A stretch of 64,000 bases of DNA from assembly GCA_035041965.1 (NCBI GenBank), contig JAPYMA010001023.1:124001-188000 (forward strand), read 5' to 3'. Source of the stretch: Anisakis pegreffii. Its lineage: Eukaryota > Nematoda > Chromadorea > Rhabditida > Anisakidae. Every line of letters begins with the position of its first letter. The first letter of the stretch is position 1. The position numbers were made by a program, and so were the translations under genes. Under the pieces are notes generated by a model. That model made no database searches, had not been told where the DNA came from, and saw only the letters and a program-made list of their open reading frames with translations. This document shows, in pieces, positions 12,046-24,299 of this stretch.

Positions 12046-13205
12046 AAATGCATTACTAACAGTTATTTCGTCAATGCAAATGAATTAATGCGGACAGCAA
12101 TGTCAAGCGTTCACTACAGAGTCAAATCTGCATGAACTAATTAATCACTCACTTGAACATTCTGCTTATATGATCTCCGCTCCGTCAAAATCGGAATCAT
12201 TAGGCAATATGGGAGACTCAACACCTTTGTGCTTGCCAGATCAATAATCCAAGTTCGAATTACATGAAGACAGGTGATTCCAAAGGCTATTATCGTTAGC
12301 TATGCGGAAAGAAAAATGCCAAGGAAGGAAGAATGTGATATCAGTGATATTGGTGATAACAGAGAGGCATAAACTCTTAATGAGTTGGATCCACTGATTG
12401 AATGAATGAATGAAAAACAATTCTCTCGAAATGTTTCACTCTTATTAGAGAATACACCATTCGTTGCCTTTAGCGAAACAACAATCTAGGGCGTGCAAAA
12501 CGCTTTCGGCAGTCAAATCAAACGAAAATGCTTCACAAATGGGAGCGTCATAAGATTTCCAGTAAAAAAACATCTGCAATTGCTAGTTTTTCGTAAAACG
12601 TTCGGATTTGTGACATTCGTAAACATTTTGTTTGCTTCTCAAATCTCTGAAAAAATTTTTTTTCAAATTGATCATACGAATCTCAATTTTTGGAACACAA
12701 ATGCCAGGCTACTAGAGAATCGCAAACACCTTCAACGAAAAACAGAGTGAGCAAACAGGGGCGTTTCGAAGCGATCGACCGACCCACCGACATGTTCAAT
12801 AGAATGGATTTGTCGACCTCCACTGCAGTTAGCCATCGCAACCTAACGTCGATGTATTGTGAATAATTAATGGGTGCAAAATAAAATTACATTATATACA
12901 CACAAATCCGCCGGAATTCTCGACTATTGACATGTGGAAAAATTTCGAGAATTGAAACGAGTGAAGATGACAACAGCCAACGTAAGAATATGAAAGTGAA
13001 GACTCTCGATGAAATCTCGCCGAAGAAAACAACAGGTAAAACGATGTGACTAAAAGGTCTACTCGCCGCACACAATTGGGAATGATGGATGCTAAGCGAT
13101 TGAGCGGAAAGAGTGGAAATATTGCTGATGAGATTTATGAGCCGGCTGGTTTAACGGCCAGATAACGCTTCTGATAAACGACAGCCGCTTTATCGTGAAA
13201 CACAT

Positions 13206-13245
13206 TAGCATTATCATCACCATCATCATCATCATCATCATCACA
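13206..13245 (+). repeat. ATC trinucleotide microsatellite
   Basis: A near-perfect run of ATC units, interrupted once or twice near its start. It lies outside any resolved gene. Confidence 0.9.
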
Positions 13246-13379
13246 TCAAGACAGAATACAACTCTCACTACACAACACACGTTTCGAAGGTTTTCCAATC
13301 GTTATCAATTCCCTTTACGACGACCTTAGACAAAAACGCTTATTTACGTCAACGTTACGCGTTAATCACGACGCCATCC

Positions 13380-13400
13380 ATACACACACACACACACACA
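13380..13400 (+). repeat. AC dinucleotide microsatellite
   Basis: A short perfect run of about nine to ten AC units in non-coding sequence. Confidence 0.9.
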
Positions 13401-14774
13401 ACTGAGTCACACGCCTCGAATTAATCAGCCGATAACAACATGCTAATTATCACCACTCCAGAATGCCCAGCAATTCAAGCCAGCCAACCAACGAATCAAC
13501 GATCACATCATGTCTACTTCAATGGATGTGCCGCGCTTCGACACATCGATTAAAATAGGTGAATGAAAATAGGTGAGTAATCTATAGATGTTTAAGAGCA
13601 GGAAAAACTCATGCAGGTATCCTTTGGTCCAGTAGCCATTGATGACGTATATGAGAACAAATAATGAAAAATTTTCAAATTCAAAAGTACTATGAAAAAT
13701 TTCTGCATTAGCCCACGTGGTATAATGATTTGTTTAGTCCATAAGAACAGGAATTCAAATCTTATTAGTATAATGACAATTTTGTAGAACTTATTCGATT
13801 GCATTAAAACGATATTATATATTGTCCACAAAGCAGATAGCTAACACACTTCACTAGGATACAAAAGATATAATACATCCATCCATTACGCTCGGTTCTA
13901 ACTTGCCTAGTGCACAATTTGAAAACACAGATCAATGAATTCAATGATTGAACAACTCGATTGGACTATGGTATGATCATATAATGATGAAGATGATAAT
14001 GAGGCACAGCTGCTCCTCAAGCTTCCATCTCTTCTTGTCAAATACGAATGAACTATTGTTGTTGGTCTCGAAACTGTCCCAGTTATCAGGAAATTTAGAA
14101 CTTTTAAACTCGAGGAATCGTTCTTGAACAATACGACAAAGCTTTGGTATTTATTTCATTCTGATTACCTTTTTTTACACGTTCGAATTGAATTGAAATT
14201 TCATTGGATAAGGAAATTACTGACAGCGAGCTAGAAATTCGACTTTGCGCTCTGTTTGTGTTTTCGAATGCAAACCTCGAAAAATTGTTGGATGAATGAA
14301 ATTACATTGTGACATCTGAAACAAAATAATGGACTGAAAATAGCATTGATTCTCATCGTGGCAATCGTATGAGGTTGACGTGAAAAAATTTGAAACATTG
14401 ATAATTCGAAGATATGAACAGATACTTACAAGGATTGCATGATAGCGATGATAAGCAGCAAAAAATGCTCAGTTGCAATCGCGAATCAAATAAATTTTCT
14501 ATAGCGAAACGCCCCACTTATTTGCCTCGTCCACTGATATGAAAAAGTACTCTCTTCCGAAGAGGAGAATAACAAAAGTTGTTTTTGACGCGTGATCGAT
14601 TAGGTTCCGTATTTTTGGCATTCAAAAAATTTTGTTTTCTTATTTTTCCATTTGTCACCTATCAAAAATTTCACGTTATTGCACCTAATGATCTGAAAAA
14701 CTACAAAAATCAGTTCAATTTCCTTGCATTTTCAATTTCCCTGCATCTGCTACAGCGATTTCTTTAACCAAATT

Positions 14775-14930
14775 TTCGCCACTTGACATCAACCAAACTG
14801 AACGCCAAATTTCGAATGAGAATCTCATCAATTCTCTTGTTAATGTCAAGTGATGTGAAACGTCAGTGGAGTTGTTCCTCAATGACAATGCCTACACGTT
14901 GAGAAATCAGCAAATTTATCAGTTGCAGTT
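14775..14930 (-). repeat. Right member of a diverged inverted repeat pair
   Basis: Reverse-complement partner of 11,890-12,045; see that entry. The roughly 2.7 kb in between holds no recognisable transposase. Confidence 0.55.
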
Positions 14931-15536
14931 GCAGTTGTAAATACAATCGCAGCCAATGTGCTTCCACGCCAATAAACTACCTAAAATCAATTTTCACACT
15001 AAACTGGCGTAACAGTCACGAGAGTGAGAGGGATTACGACTTAAAGACTCTGAACTTTTGATATCATTTTCGATTTCGATTCGATGTCATTTGATAAGTT
15101 TGCAAAAACAGCTGCTTCGCATGCTGCAATTTGCAAGCGTTCACAATCAAGATAAGAAATTCCAGGAAATATTTCACATACATAGATCAAAATCTGCCAA
15201 ACTTATTGCAAGAGCTCAATCAATCGGCTAGAGCTTTTGCCTAGCTCATCAGAATTTCTAAGCAACTTCATCTTCACGTCAGTTATTATCAAGGTTTGTA
15301 TTGTGAACGCATGTTTGTGTGTATGTGTGCGATATGTTTCGAGCCGTTATGGAATTCACGTGCTTCGCATTAGAGCACAGTTCTGCTGTTGATTGTTGGT
15401 TGGTTGTTAGATCGTTCCAGACGAATTAATTGATTGAGAGGAGCTCGATTGCCGTCAGCGAAATCGATCCGATTGCACGCAGTTGAGTTTTTGAAGTTTT
15501 ATTCGCTTTCAAACTTCGAACTTTGCGTGTGTAACA

Positions 15537-15614
15537 TGTTTTAAGATTATCGACGTCTCGGAAAAAGAAGGCGTTGAAGCGCCTTTTTTCCGAAACGTCG
15601 ATAATCTTAAAACA
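15537..15614. repeat. 78-bp long hairpin with 34-36 bp arms
   Basis: The left arm begins TGTTTTAAGATTATCGACG and the right arm ends with its reverse complement. There is one mismatch and one 2-nt bulge, and the loop is about 6 nt (TTGAAG). The near-perfect pairing of both arms is far beyond chance. It may be a miniature inverted-repeat element or a hairpin RNA locus. No clear target duplication is visible. Confidence 0.85.
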
Positions 15615-18600
15615 AAACTATTAATCAACAAAATTATCTATCAAAAAATTATTAATCAATGAAGTGAGAAGTGAAGCGGTGATGAGTACTGTGGATGATT
15701 CAGTAGATTGCGGATGAATCAAACTCTTTATTACTTTAATTTACAACTCCAGCAACAGTGAATCAAAAGTAAAAGTTTTTTGAAGAGCAGAAGCAAAGCG
15801 CTATTTGTTTGCTTAGTCAATCTTGCATCTACTAACGTAAGGGGGTGTTTGGGTGAGTCATTTCGAAGGTATTTTTGAGCACTTGCAAAATGTGGTAGTT
15901 TCTAATAACTGACATCTTAAAATTTGAGTGAAATGCCCAGTTGATCGAACAAACTGTCCAAAACACTGATAAATAAAGCGTTTGCATCGAATGAATAGTT
16001 CGCTAAATAAGTCAATAACAAAATTTGACAGTAATTCATGATGGATGTCGTTAAGCGACAGGTGATAGAAAACAACCATCGTATAACGCATAGTTACATG
16101 CTAGAAACCCAATAAATCGTCGAAACTGCTAAAATTACTATTTCTAAGGCTGGATCGCGGGTGGAATCGAGCTCGAGACTTTTCGAGGTCAGGGTCCCCA
16201 AACGATGAATGTAGCGTTGTGGACCCTAGACACTGCGCGATTGCTCGACGGATCCCGCGATCGAGGCCTCCGACAGTAGGGATAGGATGCGGATACTAAG
16301 GTCTTGTAAGTGTTTGGGGCTCCAAGGGTAGTAGGAAGAATCAGGGTGCCTTGAGGCCAGTTTCGAGGTTGCGGATTTTCACGAACCCTATCATTAATGG
16401 GCCTCGAGTCTCGGGGGTGCCTGAACCCACTTTCTTTGGAACAATGTTAGATAAGATTGGCATCATACTACATTTCGAATATCATGGTCTGTGTCGAAAG
16501 CGTGAAGCAAAACGAACAACAGAAGGATGCTCAGAATTAACATAAAGGACGTTGGTCGATAAATTGATAAATTGCAATTTCGGAGTAAAGAAATCACCGA
16601 ATGATTTTCAATCAGTGAATGAAGATCGTACCTCTATCAGAACGACCAGCTCTTCGTAGTTCAATACGACCTACGAGTTTAACGAACGCATTCAAATTCT
16701 ATACTCACAATTAATGTGGGAAAGTTTATGAAAGATTGTATTGCAAATAATGCATTATTGCATAAGTTTCAGAAATTAATTGAGTCATAAGAGATTTACC
16801 CTCATGACATCGTCATTACCATTCGGCACTTACACATTGCAACTTAAACATGGTAAACAACATTCTCCAGCGATCACACCGATCTCACCGAAACCTAGAG
16901 CATTCAGGGAACTCAAAAATGATTTCTATCTTCATTCTGCCCACAATCGGTGGTGTGCAGCATACTACTAATGACTGATCGCTCAGTCTCTGTGCGAAAT
17001 CTATGGTCTCTGGAGTGATTCTGTCATATTTATAGGTTCTGTAGGACTGAAACACTGTAGAAATTGGAGGAATTAGATGTGCTGAGCAAATGGGGCAACA
17101 AATTAGTTCATTTTATCCTATCATCATTCATATCGCTCGTGTGATCACCATCACACCAGATTGATGTTTGTGTTGATAAAAAGGGGAATTAAAGTTGTTG
17201 ACAAATGACTGCAATACTATGTGATATGACTGTGAGTAGTTTTCTTCAAACGTTCAACGAAACTTCACGAATCGCACACAAAAAAAACATGAAGTGTTTT
17301 TTCACAAAAACACCGGAAATGGTGTTTCTTCATCATTTGAGATAAAAATTTTGTTTGTGCCCACTTTGTTAAATTAAAATTGTGCTGAAAACATCATTTA
17401 AATCAACGAAACGTTCACGAAATTCAGCAATTCATTCAACATCATAAATCATCCGAAACACATTTGAATAATTGCATTGCTCCTTAAATAGATCACTATA
17501 ACTCCCAATTTCTCCGAACACATCACTGATTCCTCTCCTTTCATTTCTGGGTTTTTTCCCCTTTTTTCACTATTCACATCCTATAGAAAGTTTAAATTTT
17601 AAACGCGTGCAGTGAGCAATAAATGCAGGTTGGTTACAATTTCAATGGCATTGAAAAGTATATCAGAACAAAATTCGTTGTGTAAGTTTCAATAGATAGT
17701 TTGATTTATTGTGCATACGTAATGTTTCGTGGAGCACTAGGCGACTTTTTTTCGAGGATTTTCCCACTGATGTTCAGCAACACAGTTTGTGACATAAGTT
17801 CAGCACTTTCGCTTGGAACTAAACGTGAATTCCGCTAATAATGAGGAATTCGAATGCATTTTCATTCAGTATGCATTCGTACAATGAATCATCTTGACGT
17901 TATGCGGCAACACAGCGTTGATGTCGTAGAAGAAAATAAGTGAGTGATTCGATTAATTGAGCGAATGAATTTCACAAGTCTCATTATGAAGCTCTCCGTC
18001 AGTAGTGTGACAAAATTGCGTTCAGCTGGAAAAGAAACTCGTCAAAGTGCGACTCATAACTGGGAAGGAAATGTCTCCTGCTCAGAAAGCAATCTCTGTG
18101 GAATTTTGCTGGCAACAAATCAGTTCGGAAGGTAGATGCGCTGAAGTTTTTCAACTGAAGAAGTTCGAAGTGCGGAATTTTCGTCGTCTCACCCTCTGAA
18201 ATCGTTTATTTCTTTGACTGGAAACAACCTTTATGAATGTTCATGTCCACTATGCTAATATGCTAAACAGTAAGAAAACTTAACGATAAAATTGAAAAGA
18301 ACGAATAGGTAGTCCGGAATATAATCATCGAAATATAAAAAAAAAGTTGGACGGACAAATTTCGATTCAGTTTGCCCATCATTTCTAGTCGGATATTAGT
18401 TAATGATTTCATTTACGAGCTAACTGGAAATCAGAATCAGATTCTGTCATGAATAATTGAGCAGTCATTCAGCTGAGCATATCATTGGCTCTACTAAATA
18501 CTGATAATATAGATCACAATAACGTCAATTAATGATCATTGCAGCATTTAACCTGCTCATTGAGGTCATAATTCGGTGCTGAATAAACACCGTGCGCACT

Positions 18601-21600
18601 AAACTGAAGCTCAGCTCGCGACAGTGGAATGAATTTACGATGGAGCATTCTAGCAAATGCTTCGAGAAAACACTTCTGGTTTGGAGCACCAATAAGCGAA
18701 GACAACGGATAGACATCATCATCCGAGGCAAAATCAACAATTAAAAGTGTCTCCGTTCAGCGAATAATTTCAAATTTTCATATCGAGTCAATTTGAAGTC
18801 GTTTGATGGATGTCAGTTGTAAATGGTCGAAGAATGCTTACAGTTGGGTTCATTTAACACAAAATTGATTGTGTTCGTTCATCACATGTGAAATTTTTAT
18901 ATATTTGATAAGATCGGACAATTCTAAATTTATCACAAGGTCAACGACAAATGATGTGGTTGTTGAGAGTTTGAGGAATTCGAAATTTTGGAATTCGACA
19001 GGAATTCCATAGAATTCAACGGAAAAGGGATGGGAAAAGAGTGAGTGCCTTTTTAATATCTTCTTAGAGGAGCAACATTCGAGAAGTAGTAGCAATTAGT
19101 AAGTTTCTTGCACCTTATCGTTGGATATCAATCACGCGTCATGCTCATTTGACATGTTGCAGTTGTTTTTATGTGTTCCATATGCAGTCTAATTAGGTAA
19201 TGAGACGTTGAATCGGAGGAGGTAATCGTTGAGTGGAATTTCGAAGTCCTTCCACTAAGAAATTTCCTTTAGATTGGTTCCACTTTTGGAACACATTAAA
19301 GGTGACAGAGAAGAGTGCAAACGAGTACGATGGAAAAATGTTTTGTGATCATTTAATCAGCACATCACCACTGAAATACATTCCAACGGAAACATTTCCG
19401 GTAGATGATGAACTGCCCTGTTATTGTAGGTCTTATTTGATGCACATGACGGCACTCAATCATAGTGCACACTTTCGGATTTGTGTTTGTTTGAATAAAT
19501 AGATTCGAAGTGACTGTTGACCGCATACCAGCAACGCATACGTTTGGCCATCGCTGAACGGTTTACACTCCGCTTTTTTAGCGAATTTCCTGCGAATTCT
19601 TTGTTTGCAAATTATTTTGGCTAAAAAGTTTGCAAAAAGAAGCACAAGTATATTTCAGTGTGATGCACTGAACAAAAACTTAGCTAGCTGCATTGATAAG
19701 CTGTTTTTTTTTCACTTATGTCCAATCCACTCTACCGTGTCCATTTGGTGTTCACTATGTATTAATCTTGTATACTGACCGCTTTATAGCTATAATACCT
19801 CCACTAGAGGGTGTCGATTTTTTCATGTCAAAAGAAATGACAATGTCAGATAATTTCAGAAGAAGCAGCATTTGAATGTGCGAAGTTTGGATTGTTGAAA
19901 ATTGAGAAAACAAGGAGACAGCAGCAATATCTCAAAGACTAGAACAAAGATCCAGTCCACTTATAAGGTAACAAACAACGGAGAGGAAGAGAAGAACTCG
20001 GATGAATACAGCGATGAATGCACATGAAAAGTTTTGTTTCAGTGATATGCAACCGTCAAATCAGATGCAGCCGTCACAAAATGTATGAACGAAACATACC
20101 TTCTTTTATCAGTGCTTAGTGTGACATTCGAATGAAGAATCTAATCTGTGAAAGATTATTACTGCCACGAGTACGATGGACACTTGAACTGATCACAGAG
20201 AATCCTCTTGTAGATTCTCGAAATATCGAAGTTTCGAAATTGCTCGTTCACTAATTCGTGTTGATCACTAATTGAAGATCACTAATTCGTCGGGAATCTG
20301 AATTGAAGAAGTCGCTTTTTTCTGCCCGAAAACATAGGAGAGGATGAAATGACAGATCCTTGCAGAACTAGCTGCTATGGTCGTAGACGGTTGTCGATGA
20401 GCCGGTTTTTATGCGTTTCACGATTAATCGGAAATAACTGAATTCATCAACTATTTGTGACTTTTTTTTCGTCTTTTTTTTCTATAAATTAAAAATGAAT
20501 AAGGACATTTTGCAAGCAAAAATGACAACGCAATAAATATATAATACGTTCACATGCGCACAAACAAACAAATGCACTCACCCAAATTAAAACGAACCTA
20601 AGAGAGGATCATTCATTAACTTAAATTTACACTGAATTCGTTTCCTTTCAATTAAAGTGCGACGAATGATGACTGTTTTCTTTTCGTCGCAAACATGTTG
20701 CGGGAATAGGAGTGTATTCTATTTTTAGTTACACACCATTCGAAAAACCGAAAAACGACCGACCAGAAAAGGAAAAAAAACTCTGAAAAATCGTGTAATC
20801 AATTGAACGTTTGACTAACGATGCCTGAAATGTCAGTGCACTGCGCAATTTGTCTTCATTTTATCATTTCCGCTCATTTATTTTTAGTTCAACAAGAGAC
20901 GAAGATGATAATGAATGGCAATTGAGTGATTGTTGCGACTCGAAGAAATTAAGATCATTTACCGAGATTTTTTGAATCATGGAAAATACGATGAAAAATG
21001 ATTTCAATTTATGCTCTTTGTTTTCGATAGTTGATCCAGATTCAATGCAGTGAGACCGAAGGTGATCGCATCGAAGGAACGTGAAGTAGTAGTTGTCAAT
21101 GGGCACTTCGTGGTCTGCTAGCGTAGTTGACGATTCATAGCGAGTTTGGTGACCTCAGCCATGCATCAACTGACATCAAAGTCATTTTATTCCATAGTAC
21201 ACAAATGAGAGAAGCTTTCGGCTTCAGAGGTTCCGGCGTATTGCAGAGAAAAAATTTTGCAATCGTAACCTGAAATAACAGTTGTCCGCTCAAGTTCTCA
21301 AGCTCCCACCATATCTGAGAGTGCAAACCGGCTATACGCTCAATTTTACTCACAATCAGGATGGCATTGACCTTTACGATGTTGAAAAGCTGCAAAAGCT
21401 GAACTAACGGAATGCAGGTATATTACTGATGATTGAGAGGTTTTGCTTCAGTGTTGGCAGAGCGGATTGGATGTAAGTAAACCAGATCTTTATGTGCTAC
21501 TAGTAGACATTTGATCTGCAAAGAGTATCACTAATAGCAGAAACACTCCGAAGTGCTCAGAATCAGGCCAGTTGTGACCTGAAGTTTGTTGAATGTACAT

Positions 21601-24080
21601 TAACGTTTCACGATACTCCAATTATGTTATCTCTGAAGCAATTATAATAGAAATCAGCCTATCCTGTGATAAGAGTCACTTATGTTCATCATAAACTTCA
21701 GTAATCCTTGCACTAGTAAAGATTATGGTTGTCAGTTTCTTATCACGAATGATAGCAATATCATTCTAAATCAACTTATTCGATCCTCATTGCAAAATGA
21801 TAACACTTTAGTGAATTAGCATTCTTTATTGCTCCGTTCATCCTGATCGCTTCTCGTCTTATTGTTAGCGATGCAACGACATAAGCAAACAGATCAATGG
21901 AGTATGCAAATGCTGCTTGATTTCATCGAGTCTACAACGATTTACACTTATTTCTTTGATTTACCGTTATTTACAGTCTACAGTTATTTATTTGTTCTTT
22001 TTTGCAAATTGCACGGCATTCATTCCGTTGCAACATCGATGAAAAGTGGTTATTCATGTCGGCATCAATCCATTCGCACAGTTGCGTGGAAATGAAACCT
22101 GAACTTGATCAATCCAGTTTATATTGAATGGGTATCAACCAAGCGGAATTCGTTCACTGATTTGAAGCTATATCCACTCATGAATATATCCACTCAGTAA
22201 ATTTGAACATGAAATCCTTTAGTGAATGGAACTTATGAGGTGTCGCTAAATTTTAGGACATGAACGGTGAACCGAATATAATGCAATTATTCCATCAGTG
22301 ATAAAAATGGAAACTTTTTCAGCGCATTTGAGCCTTAATTGATTTGATGAAACAACTGAGTGAAGAAGATATAACTGAATTTCTCTTTTTTCACTTCATA
22401 TTGTTCGTTAACTGATAATTAGAAGAACGTTTATTTCCAAGAGCAGATTTATGAAAGCACTCAAGATCAAGCGTTCACTAAGTTTGAGAAGAAGTACTGA
22501 CTCGTTCAACTGAACTGCTAAAAGTCCGTGCATAACGAAAATTACTTTGCCTTTTTGTAAGACTTAAACTTTTTAAGAATCTTCTTTACGAGAAAAACGA
22601 GCGGAGAGAAATAACTTTCATTGGGTACAAGTTTTGGCATATTGCATGTTGCTTGACGTTATGAGTGAGTGGTTTGTTTTTGTTATTGGAACGCTTATAG
22701 TTATGATGCGTGATGATGTGTGCTTGTGTGATCTGTGGAAAACACGTTACATGACTTGTCATCGGAAGAGCAAATTTTGAAATGTGAAATGTTATCGGAT
22801 ACCTAACGGCACGTGCTCGTGTGAGCGTTCGTTCTGCTTGACGAGAACGCGAGCGAGTGCAAAATTCTGCTAATTCTGATAATCTCTGATGAATTCTGAT
22901 AATCAGATAGTCGTTCGTTGCATTGTCCGTATGTCTGTCACATTTACCAGCTATGAGCGCTAATCTAGATGTATCGTTTAAAAAAGAAATTTGACAGCAC
23001 TAAGCTTCAGCAGCTAATAACTTCAGACAAATCATATCCTTATCGTTCATATAATCACAGGTGCGTTGCAGCAACGATAACCAGTCAAGAGAGGCACATT
23101 GTTCGTTTTCTTTTTTGAGGAGGAATTCTGGGATGTTGTGATAAAACGTTTTGTGATTAGACCATTTTAGTCAAGCCTACAGGTGATTTCCTATCAATGA
23201 ATTCAGTCTTGATTTCAGATATTTCAGCGATCGCATTTTTAGCGAATCTTGTCTTGTAGTTCCGATCATATTTCACACTAAATTTCGCTCCCAAAAAGCC
23301 TGTCTGTCTGTAGCTATACTCTGCATTACAATTTTAAAGTCACGAGGTAAGTCACGAGGTAACCATAGTGCTCAGGTTTCATGACCTGACAACACCATGC
23401 GAATCGGTGATTGATCAGACTTGTTCACGATCGATCGAGACTCATAAACTAACATTTGGTAAAAATGTATTTCAGCTTTTTTCAGTCCTCTTGCTCGTCA
23501 TATAGGTAAGGACTCAATCAGAAGCATGTTTTTCTTGACGCAATTCAAATGCTCTCGCTTTGTTTAGTAGTAAGTTGAGATCGGTTCCAACTCAAAACAA
23601 ACTCGATCACTGAACATCATTACTCGTCAAGACATAACCAAACACTCATGGCTGCTGTCTGTCACTACTTTTTAAACGATGAACGCTAATGTGGGTGTAT
23701 GAAACTGTTGCATTCTGACATTGACAGAGGCAGAAAAAATATTCCTTGTTGCATTGTTTCGTTTTCGCTAAGATCTAAAATCACATTCTTCAGAAGACCT
23801 CTTGAATCCACTTCCGACGACTGCTTTGTTAGTAGAAGATGAGTACAGCTGTTACCGATGTTAACAAATGCATCAGAATTTTGAATAAAGCTCAGAAAAA
23901 CGTTATGAATGTGAAGTTGATTGGCTCAATACTGATACTCTTTATGATCACGGTAGCGATCGTCAAATGACTGGCGAATAATTTTGTGGCGATAAAACAT
24001 TTGTTTGGCTATATTCCTATGAAATCGTGCTTTATTTATTTGAAATATTCAATTGCGTTTGTGGCTGATGGCTCAGGAAT
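15615..24080. other. Long intergenic stretch, no gene resolved
   Basis: This 8.5 kb is AT-rich with many short open frames and no recognisable domain or coherent exon chain. Notable items are the GC-rich island at 16,145-16,430, a 12-bp direct duplication (AAGTCACGAGGT) near 23,337-23,364, and clusters of short AATTCTGATAATC repeats near 22,863-22,910. Small isolated exons of unfamiliar genes could have been missed. Confidence 0.4.
16145..16430. other. GC-rich island of unknown nature
   Basis: About 285 bp with markedly higher G+C than both flanks and several GAGGCCT, CTCGAG and GATCGCGGG-type words. It has no convincing open frame and resembles no tRNA or rRNA segment I can recognise. Repeated CTCGAGAC/GAGACTCGAG words near both ends hint at a weak inverted structure. 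It may be an inserted repeat or a CpG-like regulatory patch. Confidence 0.4.
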
Positions 24081-24093
24081 ACTTTTTATTTGC

Positions 24094-24136
24094 AGAATTG
24101 TTACCCTTTTGATAGACTCAAAAGGGTAACAATTCT
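24094..24136. repeat. Perfect 19-bp hairpin
   Basis: The arms AGAATTGTTACCCTTTTGA (24094-24112) and its exact reverse complement (24118-24136) are separated by a 5-nt loop. It opens the repetitive block described in the next entry. Confidence 0.9.
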
Positions 24137-24159
24137 TAAGGTGAGCAATCTTTATGACA

Positions 24160-24295
24160 GCGATGGCAATACTACAAATTACTACAAATTTACTACAAAT
24201 TTCGGTTGGAATACTACAAATTTCGGTTGGAATGCTGACATTCGGATTCCAATCAAACAATTTTGGGATGCAGTCGGGAATTCCGAATGTCGGAA
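24160..24295. repeat. Short tandem units and nested inverted repeat next to the hairpin
   Basis: Direct repeats of TACTACAAATT and of a 21-bp unit ending TTTCGGTTGGAA run from about 24,172 to 24,236. A second inverted repeat follows: GACATTCGGATTCC (24237-24250) pairs with 24277-24291 with one extra base. With the perfect hairpin just upstream, the block looks like one compact, non-coding foldback-type insertion. A 122-codon open frame across it reflects the repeats and is not a credible gene. Confidence 0.55.
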
Positions 24296-24299
24296 TCTT

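Larger units (their letters stand above)
11125..15536. other. Repeat-bearing intergenic stretch, no gene resolved
   Basis: Contents are a diverged inverted repeat pair (11,890-12,045 and 14,775-14,930), a degenerate GGCTGAGGCTCAAGCTC-type island at about 11,236-11,300, an (ATC)n run near 13,206-13,245 and an (AC)n run near 13,382-13,400. Open frames are short and low in information, and no consistent exon chain was found. Confidence 0.45.

Noticed and set aside
17280..17335. Hairpin-like GAAGTGTTTTTTCAC/GGTGTTTCTTC
   Set aside because: Pairing is patchy and dominated by A/T runs, within chance for this composition.
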